Source: Mycolicibacterium aurum (GTDB taxonomy: Bacteria; Actinomycetota; Actinomycetes; Mycobacteriales; Mycobacteriaceae). Taken from it: 64,000 bases of DNA. The notes below the pieces were generated by a model, which ran no database searches, had not been told where the DNA came from, and saw nothing but the letters and a program-made list of their open reading frames with translations. A program made the translations under genes and the position numbers. The DNA lies in the NCBI RefSeq assembly GCF_900637195.1, contig NZ_LR134356.1, forward strand, positions 5,022,001 to 5,086,000, written 5' to 3'. Of this stretch, positions 58,353 to 64,000 are shown in pieces; positions within the stretch are counted from its first letter, which is position 1; every line of letters starts with the position of its first letter.

Positions 58353-60068
58353 ATGGCACACCGCATCACCCGCAGGCACTACGCCGAGCTGTACGGTCCC
58401 ACCACCGGGGACCGGGTCCGGCTGGCCGACACCGAACTGCTGGCCAAGGTCGAGCACGACGCGACCGTGTACGGCGACGAGTCCGTGTTCGGCGGCGGCA
58501 AGACCATGCGTGAGGGCATGGCTGTGCACGGCGACATCACCAACGCCGACGGCGCGCTCGACTTCGTCATCACGAACGTGCTGATCGTCGACGCCGTGCT
58601 AGGAATCCGCAAGGCCGACATCGGCATTCGGAACGGCCGCATCGCCGGCATCGGCAAGTCCGGTAACCCGCGCACGATGGACGGCGTCGACCCCGAGCTG
58701 ATCATCGGTGCAGGCACCGACATCCGCTCCGGCGAGGGCATGATCGCGACGGCCGGCGCCATCGACGTCCATGTGCACTTCGACAGCGCCGGACTGGTGG
58801 AGGAGGCGATCTCCAGCGGAGTGACCACGATGATCGGTGGCGGCCTCGGACCCGTCACGGTCGGTATCACCTCGTCGGGTCCGAACAATCTGGCGCGGAT
58901 GCTCCGTGCGGCCGAGGGATTCCCGATGAACTTCGGCTTCATCGGCAACGGCAGCGCGTCGAGCACCGCGCCGCTGATCGAACAGGGGCTGGCCGGCGCG
59001 ATCGGCTTCAAGATCCATGAGGACTGGGGCGCCACCCCAGCGGCGATCCGCGCGTCCCTGGACGCAGGCGACGAACTGGACCTGCAGGTGCAGATCCACA
59101 CCGACACGCTGAACGAGTCAGGGTTCTTCGAGGACACCATGGCGGCGATCGGCGGGAGACCGATCCACACCTACCACGCCGAGGGCGCAGGCGGCGGCCA
59201 CGCACCCGACATCATGCGCGTCGTCGGCGAACCGTACTGTCTGCCGTCGTCCACCAATCCAACCAATCCGTACACCCTCAACACCTTCGACGAACACCTC
59301 GACATGGTGATGGTGTGTCACCACCTCAACCCGCGCATTCCCGAGGACGTCGCGTTCGCCGAGTCGAGGATCCGCCGCGAGACCATCGCCGCCGAGGACG
59401 TGCTGCACGACCTCGGCGCAATCTCGGCGATGGGATCGGACTCGCAGGGTATGGGCCGGATCGGTGAAACCATCGCTCGCACCTGGCAACTGGCGTCCCA
59501 CATGCGGGCCACGCGCGGCGCGCTGCCTGCCGACGAGGGCACGGGAGCCGACAATGCCAGGATTCTGCGCTATGTCGCGAAGCTCACCATCAACCCGGCG
59601 CGGCTGTTCGGCATCGACCACGAGGTCGGTTCGCTGGAACCGGGCAAGCTGGCCGACATCGTGCTGTGGGAGCCGAAGTTCTTCGGCATCAGACCGAAGG
59701 TGGTGTTCAAGGGCGGCTTTCCGGCATGGTCGGTGATGGGCGAGGCCAATGCGTCGCTGATGACGTGCGAGCCCCTGCGCTACCGCCCGCAGTGGGCGGC
59801 CTACGGCCGCGCCCCGGCCGACGTGTCGGTGAACTTCGTGGCGGCCGCGGCCGCCGAGGCCGGACTCGGTGACACGCTGGGGCTCGACACCCGGTTGGTG
59901 GCCTGCCGCGGCGCCCGACGGCTCACCAAAGCCGATCTGCTGCACAACGATTACCTGCCCGACATCCGCATCGAACCGGACACCTATCGCGTGACCGTCG
60001 ATGGTCAGCCGTGTGTGAGCACGCCGATGACGCACGTACCGCTCGGGCGTCGCTACACACTCAAATAG
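58353..60068 (+). CDS. ureC: urease alpha (catalytic) subunit UreC
   Basis: This 571-residue catalytic subunit has all nickel-site residues: H140 and H142 (AIDVHVHFDS), the carbamylated K220 in GAIGFKIHEDWG, H249 (QVQIHTDTLNE), H275 (HTYHAEGAGGGH) and D363 (MGSDSQGMGR). The flap carries C322 and H323 (MVCHHLNPRIPEDVAFAESR). It therefore looks fully active. It is the third gene of the urtA-urease operon. Confidence 0.97.
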   Translation: MAHRITRRHYAELYGPTTGDRVRLADTELLAKVEHDATVYGDESVFGGGKTMREGMAVHGDITNADGALDFVITNVLIVDAVLGIRKADIGIRNGRIAGIGKSGNPRTMDGVDPELIIGAGTDIRSGEGMIATAGAIDVHVHFDSAGLVEEAISSGVTTMIGGGLGPVTVGITSSGPNNLARMLRAAEGFPMNFGFIGNGSASSTAPLIEQGLAGAIGFKIHEDWGATPAAIRASLDAGDELDLQVQIHTDTLNESGFFEDTMAAIGGRPIHTYHAEGAGGGHAPDIMRVVGEPYCLPSSTNPTNPYTLNTFDEHLDMVMVCHHLNPRIPEDVAFAESRIRRETIAAEDVLHDLGAISAMGSDSQGMGRIGETIARTWQLASHMRATRGALPADEGTGADNARILRYVAKLTINPARLFGIDHEVGSLEPGKLADIVLWEPKFFGIRPKVVFKGGFPAWSVMGEANASLMTCEPLRYRPQWAAYGRAPADVSVNFVAAAAAEAGLGDTLGLDTRLVACRGARRLTKADLLHNDYLPDIRIEPDTYRVTVDGQPCVSTPMTHVPLGRRYTLK

Positions 60069-60078
60069 GAGAAACCCC

Positions 60079-60699
60079 GTGAGTGAAGCACTGCGTGTCG
60101 GCATCGGCGGGCCGGTCGGGTCCGGCAAGACCCGGCTTGTCGAACGGCTCGTGCCGCGACTGTCCGACGCCGGGCTCAGCGTTGCGGTGATCACCAACGA
60201 CCTGGTGACCGACGAGGATGCCCAGCGGGTACGACGCAGCGGCGTCATCGACCCCGGCCGGGTGCTGGCCGTGGAGACCGGCGCCTGTCCACACACCGCG
60301 ATCCGCGAGGACCCGTCGGCCAACCTCGCCGCCGCCGAGCGACTGAACCGCCGATTCACCGACCTCGACGTCATCCTCATCGAATCCGGCGGCGACAACC
60401 TCGCGGCCACCTTCACCTCGGATCTGGTCGATTACTGGATCTTCGTCATCGACACCGCCGCCGGCGACGACATCCCCCGTAAGAAGGGGATCGGGCTGCT
60501 GCAGGCGGATCTGTTGGTGGTCAACAAGATCGACCTCGCTCCCCTCGTAGGTGCCGACCTCGACATGATGCGGCGCGACTGTGCGGTGGCCCGCCCGGTC
60601 AAGCCGACGGTGTTCACGGATCTGCGGTCAGGCTTCGGGCTCGGTGAACTCACCGAGAGACTGCTCGAGGGAGCGATGCTCACGGCCGGCCGAAGGTGA
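60079..60699 (+). CDS. ureG: urease accessory GTPase UreG
   Basis: This 206-residue SIMIBI-class GTPase drives nickel insertion. P-loop GGPVGSGKTRLVERL (9-23), ETGACPHTAIREDPS with the conserved metal-binding CPH, IESGGDNLAATFTSDLVD and VVNKIDLAPLVGADL. GGAG lies before the GTG start. Its gene precedes ureD, ureE and ureF, an order different from the M. tuberculosis urease cluster. Confidence 0.96.
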   Translation: MSEALRVGIGGPVGSGKTRLVERLVPRLSDAGLSVAVITNDLVTDEDAQRVRRSGVIDPGRVLAVETGACPHTAIREDPSANLAAAERLNRRFTDLDVILIESGGDNLAATFTSDLVDYWIFVIDTAAGDDIPRKKGIGLLQADLLVVNKIDLAPLVGADLDMMRRDCAVARPVKPTVFTDLRSGFGLGELTERLLEGAMLTAGRR

Positions 60700-61514
60700 C
60701 CGCCCCGGCGATCAGTCCCGGCGAGCTCGACATCGACGTCGTCGCGGATGCGACCGGGCGCACCAGAACGGCATCTCTGCGCCAGCGCTACCCGCAGCGC
60801 GTGACGATGCCGATGCACTGCGACCCCGAGCACCCGGGTGCGGCCACGCTGTGTGTGCAGAGCCCCAGCGGCGGTGCGTTCTCCGACGACGAGCTGCGCA
60901 CCACGGTGCGATGCGGTCCCGGAACCCATCTGCATCTGACCACTCAGGCCGCCACCCAGGTGTTCGCCGGCGGCGGGCCGGGTGCCCGGCATCGGGTGGG
61001 CCTGCGCGTGCATGCCGGCGCCGTCCTGGAGTACTACCCGGGAACCGTCATCCCCCATACCGACTCGACGTTCGTGCAGCGTGTCGACATCGATGTCGAG
61101 TCCGACGGGATCTATCTCGGATGGGAGGCCGTGGCGGCAGGCAGGATCGCCCACGGGGAGCGGTTCGGCTACCTGTGCTACGACAGCGCCTTCACCGTCC
61201 TGATCGACGGACGGGCCACGGCCAGGGACCGCCAGGTGGTGCGCCCCCACGCCGGCAGCAGACCACTCGACGACGACTACCTGGCCACCTTTCTTGCCAT
61301 CGCCCCGGGACGCACCACCGGCCCACTGCTGGACGGGATTCGGCAGGCTCTCGGCACTCTGAACGGCTGCTCCGGTGGTGCAGGCCGGCTACCCGGCGCG
61401 GCCGGCGTGTTCGTCCGGCTGACGACACAGTCGGCACCGGACCTGCTGCGGGCGCGACGATGCCTGTTCGGCACGGCCCGGACCCAGTTGCTGCCCGAGA
61501 GGAGCGAAACATGA
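60696..61514 (+). CDS. ureD: urease accessory protein UreD
   Basis: This 272-residue scaffold binds apo-urease with UreF and UreG. It is recognised by LRQRYPQRVTMPMHC, CGPGTHLHLTTQAATQVFAG, the central block AGAVLEYYPGTVIPHTDSTF and ESDGIYLGWEAVAAGRIAHG. The GTG start overlaps the ureG stop by four bases, and its own stop overlaps ureE by four. Confidence 0.9.
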   Translation: MTAPAISPGELDIDVVADATGRTRTASLRQRYPQRVTMPMHCDPEHPGAATLCVQSPSGGAFSDDELRTTVRCGPGTHLHLTTQAATQVFAGGGPGARHRVGLRVHAGAVLEYYPGTVIPHTDSTFVQRVDIDVESDGIYLGWEAVAAGRIAHGERFGYLCYDSAFTVLIDGRATARDRQVVRPHAGSRPLDDDYLATFLAIAPGRTTGPLLDGIRQALGTLNGCSGGAGRLPGAAGVFVRLTTQSAPDLLRARRCLFGTARTQLLPERSET

Positions 61515-62002
61515 AGGCCGAAAACATCATCGGTGACATCACCGACGGTGCGTACGCCGGGCGGCGGCGTCACCACGTGGACATCGGGTGGGGAGACGCC
61601 ACCAAGCACCGCCAGGTGGTGACGGCCGACTCCGGTATCGACGTACACATCACGCTGCCCCGGGGCACGTTCCTGCGCGCCGGCGCGGTGATCGCCGACG
61701 ACGGCGACGACGTGGTCGTCGTCCGCCGTCCTGCCGAAAAGGCGGTCGCGGTGCGGTTCGCCGACAACTGCGACGCCGCCGGCGCGCGCCGGATGATGCT
61801 GCTGGGCTACCTGCTGGGCAACCAGCACGCGCCCGTCGACGTGACCGAGGACCGTGTGGCCGCACCGCTGTTCACCAGCGTCCACGCTGCCGAAGAGCTG
61901 CTCGCGGAGCTGGGCGTCGTCGGCGAGGTCAGCGAGCTCGCACTGGCGGTCAGCGGATGGTCGCGCACATCGTCGGATTCACATGCCGGCCATCGCCACT
62001 GA
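61511..62002 (+). CDS. ureE: urease accessory nickel metallochaperone UreE
   Basis: This 163-residue nickel carrier has an N-terminal peptide-binding-like domain (1-75: DIHITLPRGTFLRAGAVIAD-like segment), a metal-binding ferredoxin-like domain including YLLGNQHAPVDV, and a short histidine-containing tail (SDSHAGHRH) that can bind nickel. It overlaps ureD by four bases and ureF by 20. Mycobacterium tuberculosis lacks ureE. Confidence 0.88.
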   Translation: MKAENIIGDITDGAYAGRRRHHVDIGWGDATKHRQVVTADSGIDVHITLPRGTFLRAGAVIADDGDDVVVVRRPAEKAVAVRFADNCDAAGARRMMLLGYLLGNQHAPVDVTEDRVAAPLFTSVHAAEELLAELGVVGEVSELALAVSGWSRTSSDSHAGHRH

Positions 62003-62681
62003 GCCGGAGGTGGCGCTGCTGCTGTGGATGCAGCTGCAGGACAGCGCCTTTCCCGCCGGGCGCATGGTGCACAGTCAGGGACTGGAACAGTGGCTGGCCG
62101 AGCGGCCCGCTGCCGGCGAGGCCGAGATCGCAGCGGCGGTCCTCGGCTACCTCGCCGACAGCTTCGCCCCGCTGGACGCCACCATCACCGCAGCGGCGTG
62201 GCGAGCCGCTCCGAACCGGGAATCGCTGCGGCACCTCGACCAGCTGATCGCCACGTACAAACTGTTCGACAACGCCCGCACCGCTTCGGAATCCGCGGGT
62301 CGACAACTGGCCGCCGCCGCGCGCCACACCGGACTCGCGGCGCAGCACCCCTACCTGGACGCGGTCCTCGAGGGCGCCACACCCGGCCACGGCGCCGTGG
62401 TCGAGGGCGCGCTGCAGGCCGCGCTCGGCATACCGATGCACCTCGCGGTACTGGGCTCGATTCGCTCGGTGATGGCGTCGATGCTGAGTGCGGCGGTTCG
62501 GCTCGGCCGGCTCGGACCGCTGCGCAGCCAGGGCATCCAGGCCGGAACGGCCGCTCTGGTGGCCGACCTCGCCCGCGCGGCCTGCACTCGCGAGGTCGCC
62601 GACGTGTGGAGCGTCGCACCCGCGCTGGAGATCAGCGGGATGCGCCACGAGACCCGCGCTTCCCGGTTGTTCGCCACCTAG
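61983..62681 (+). CDS. ureF: urease accessory protein UreF
   Basis: This 232-residue all-helical protein binds UreD and gates UreG. It carries LLLWMQLQDSAFPAGRMVHS, LEQWLAERPAAGEAEIA, GHGAVVEGALQAALGIPMHL and a C-terminal ISGMRHETRASRLFAT, matching UreF. ATG 61983 is chosen because the fold starts there; it overlaps the ureE tail. Last gene of the operon. Confidence 0.9.
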   Translation: MPAIATEPEVALLLWMQLQDSAFPAGRMVHSQGLEQWLAERPAAGEAEIAAAVLGYLADSFAPLDATITAAAWRAAPNRESLRHLDQLIATYKLFDNARTASESAGRQLAAAARHTGLAAQHPYLDAVLEGATPGHGAVVEGALQAALGIPMHLAVLGSIRSVMASMLSAAVRLGRLGPLRSQGIQAGTAALVADLARAACTREVADVWSVAPALEISGMRHETRASRLFAT

Positions 62682-62703
62682 TTGCTCCTGGTCGGCCGGT
62701 GCC

Positions 62704-63126
62704 TCAACCACCCTGTCCGGCGATGGCGGTGACCTTGATCTCGACCCGCATCTTCGGGGCCCCCAGCGCCGCGACGCCGATCTGCGTCCAGATCGGGGCA
62801 CGGTCACCCATCCGCTTGCGGAACTGCTCGGACATCACGCGGGTGTGCGCATCGCCGATCTCGTCGTCTTCGACGGGTACGTGGTACGAGTCCACCGTCA
62901 CGACGTCGCGCCAGCCGGCCCCCGCCGCGGCCAGCACGCGCTCGACGTTGTCGAACGCCCGCACGATCTCGTCGTCGAGCGAGTCGGGAAAACGGACGTC
63001 GTCGTCCCAGCCGCCCTGCCCGGAAATCTCCACGCGGTCCCCGATTCGCAGCGCCTGGTGGTAGTGCAGTGACTCCCGGACCTTCTCGCCAAAGCCGGGG
63101 GTGGTGAAGAATTCGATGTCCGCCAT
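62704..63126 (-). CDS. RidA-family (reactive imine deaminase) protein
   Basis: This 141-residue trimeric YjgF/YER057c/UK114-fold protein removes reactive enamines or imines. It shows DRVEISGQGGWDD, ERVLAAAGAGWRDVVTVDSY, WTQIGVAALGAPKMRVEIKV with the conserved Arg. It is divergent from the marR gene, with two palindromic operators between them, so it is likely under that regulator's control. Confidence 0.88.
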   Translation of the reverse strand: MADIEFFTTPGFGEKVRESLHYHQALRIGDRVEISGQGGWDDDVRFPDSLDDEIVRAFDNVERVLAAAGAGWRDVVTVDSYHVPVEDDEIGDAHTRVMSEQFRKRMGDRAPIWTQIGVAALGAPKMRVEIKVTAIAGQGG

Positions 63127-63142
63127 GTCCGATTCCCTTCGT

Positions 63143-63162
63143 TTACTTCATGCGTGAAGTAA
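63143..63162. promoter_or_regulatory. MarR-type operator 1
   Basis: Perfect inverted repeat TTACTTCA-n4-TGAAGTAA, 17 bases upstream of the ridA start codon on its promoter side. Confidence 0.75.
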
Positions 63163-63175
63163 CGGTAACACGCAA

Positions 63176-63195
63176 TCACTTCACGCGTAAAGTGA
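63176..63195. promoter_or_regulatory. MarR-type operator 2
   Basis: TCACTT-n8-AAGTGA with a CGCG centre, a variant of the neighbouring palindrome. The two centres are 33 bases apart, about three DNA turns, so two dimers would bind on the same face. It lies 24 bases before the marR start. Confidence 0.7.
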
Positions 63196-63218
63196 CGACG
63201 ACGCGATAGGCTGCCGCA

Positions 63219-63710
63219 ATGGCACGAGCCAAGACACCGGATCCCGACCGGCGGGACGATTCACTGTGGCTGACCGCAGCGGAGAAAGAGGCGTGGACCG
63301 GCCTGATCTCACTGATCCTGCTGCTGCCCGGCCGGCTGGAGGCGCCCCTGCGGACGATGGACCTCACCCTGTTCGAATACCTGACACTGAGCCATATTTC
63401 GGAGGCGCCGGACCGCCGGATCCGCATGAGCGAGTTGGCCTATCTGGCCAACGGTTCGCTGTCGCGGCTGTCCAATGTGGTCAAGCGCTTCGAACAGCGC
63501 GGCTGGGTGGTTCGGTCCCCGGACCCCACCGATGGGCGCTACACCATCGCCGCGCTCACCGATGTCGGGTACCGCCTCGTCGTCGACGCCGCTCCGATCC
63601 ACGTACGGGCCGTGCGGGATTTCGTGCTCGATCCGCTCACCGTCACCGACCAGCAGGCCCTCGCCCGCATCGCGGCCAAGTTGAAGATCCGGCCGTCGGA
63701 TCTCGCGTGA
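63219..63710 (+). CDS. MarR-family transcriptional regulator
   Basis: This 163-residue winged-helix repressor has recognition region IRMSELAYLANGSLSRLSNV and wing GWVVRSPDPTDGRYTIAALT, with flanking dimer helices. It most likely binds the two palindromes in the ridA-marR gap, repressing both genes. The inducer is unknown, probably a phenolic or imine-forming metabolite (inference). Confidence 0.92.
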   Translation: MARAKTPDPDRRDDSLWLTAAEKEAWTGLISLILLLPGRLEAPLRTMDLTLFEYLTLSHISEAPDRRIRMSELAYLANGSLSRLSNVVKRFEQRGWVVRSPDPTDGRYTIAALTDVGYRLVVDAAPIHVRAVRDFVLDPLTVTDQQALARIAAKLKIRPSDLA

Positions 63711-63753
63711 CCACCAACCACCGCCACCATCCACGCAGTTAGGCTGCGAAGTC

Positions 63754-64000
63754 GTGACGGTTCAACGTTTGCGCCCCTACGCGGTGACCATCTTCGCCGA
63801 GATGTCGGCGCTGGCCGCCCGCGTCGGCGCGGTCAATCTCGGGCAGGGCTTTCCCGACGAGGACGGCCCGCCCGCGATGCTGAAAGCCGCCGAGAACGCC
63901 ATCGCCGAGGGCGTCAACCAGTACCCACCGGGCCTGGGCATCGCGCCGCTGCGCGAGGCGATCGCCGGACAGCGCCGGCGACGCTACGGGACCGAGTACG
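63754..64000 (+). CDS. dapC: N-succinyldiaminopimelate aminotransferase, 5' part
   Basis: Only the first 82 codons are in the window: GTG start, then MTVQRLRPYAVTIFAEMSAL, VGAVNLGQGFPDEDGP and NQYPPGLGIAPLREAIAGQR. This is the class I aminotransferase opening of DapC (Rv0858c), which makes N-succinyl-LL-diaminopimelate for lysine and cell-wall synthesis. In M. tuberculosis it is divergent from and next to fadA; the same relative orientation is kept here across the 29 kb accessory block. Confidence 0.88.
   Translation, partial: MTVQRLRPYAVTIFAEMSALAARVGAVNLGQGFPDEDGPPAMLKAAENAIAEGVNQYPPGLGIAPLREAIAGQRRRRYGTEY

Noticed and set aside
1..64000. Insertion sequences, integrases, tRNA or rRNA genes
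   Set aside because: No transposase or integrase motifs, and no tRNA cloverleaf or rRNA sequence, were recognised on either strand.

Overview
The window is GC-rich actinobacterial chromosome, and its gene order points to a fast-growing Mycobacterium (Mycolicibacterium type). From left to right it follows, in mirror orientation, the M. tuberculosis stretch fprB (Rv0886), Rv0885, serC, sepH, Rv0882, Rv0881, Rv0879c, Rv0877 to Rv0875c, cspB, Rv0870c, moaA2, moaD2, rpfA, moaE2, mog, moaC2, Rv0863, Rv0862c, ercc3 (Rv0861c), fadB, fadA and dapC (Rv0858c). No rRNA, tRNA, CRISPR array, insertion sequence or phage gene was seen.

Region by region. 1-13.2 kb is core: a DUF4239 membrane protein fragment, ferredoxin-fused FprB, an AurF-like di-iron oxygenase, SerC, the cell-division protein SepH, a SpoU/TrmH methyltransferase, small membrane proteins, an MFS carrier and CspB. 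A CPWA-type glutathionyl-hydroquinone reductase homologue and a DUF559 endonuclease-fold gene sit where M. tuberculosis has Rv0874c to Rv0872c. The DUF559 gene is bracketed by two related imperfect palindromes. 13.1-18.4 kb is the molybdopterin cluster (moaA, moaD, moaE, mog, moaC) wrapped around rpfA. The rpfA leader carries a CRP-type site and a ydaO-type (cyclic di-AMP) riboswitch. 18.4-26 kb holds two XPB-related genes separated by a 1066-residue surface protein with five tandem repeats. 26.3-30.7 kb is a small accessory block (VOC protein, F420-type oxidoreductase, PPOX protein, acyl-CoA synthetase, GlxA-type regulator). fadB and fadA follow.

34.5-63.7 kb separates fadA from dapC, which are neighbours in M. 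tuberculosis, so about 29 kb of accessory catabolic genes has been added here. It contains two locally wired regulons. (a) A GntR regulator, a VOC protein, an E1(alpha-beta fused)/E2 2-oxoacid dehydrogenase, a succinate-semialdehyde-type dehydrogenase and an AhpD-like protein share four sites close to TTGGATCCAA, arranged as two pairs with almost the same spacing. (b) A LacI regulator, a branched-chain-type ABC importer (LivJ, LivH, LivM-LivG fusion, LivF), a 3-hydroxyisobutyrate-dehydrogenase-like enzyme, a creatinase-like M24 protein, an aldehyde dehydrogenase, an MFS carrier and a cytoplasmic SsuA/THI5-like binding protein share three TGCAATCGATTGCA sites. A LuxR-type regulator is divergent from a urease operon (urtA, fused ureAB, ureC, ureG, ureD, ureE, ureF). 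The region ends with a ridA/marR pair flanking two palindromic operators, then the start of dapC.

Most candidate novelties are local: the DUF559 gene with flanking palindromes (and three further long intergenic palindromes), the two operator networks, and a LacI-controlled uptake and hydrolysis pathway whose M24 enzyme lacks a metal-binding aspartate, as creatinase does. Functions of these accessory pathways are inferred from families and context only.
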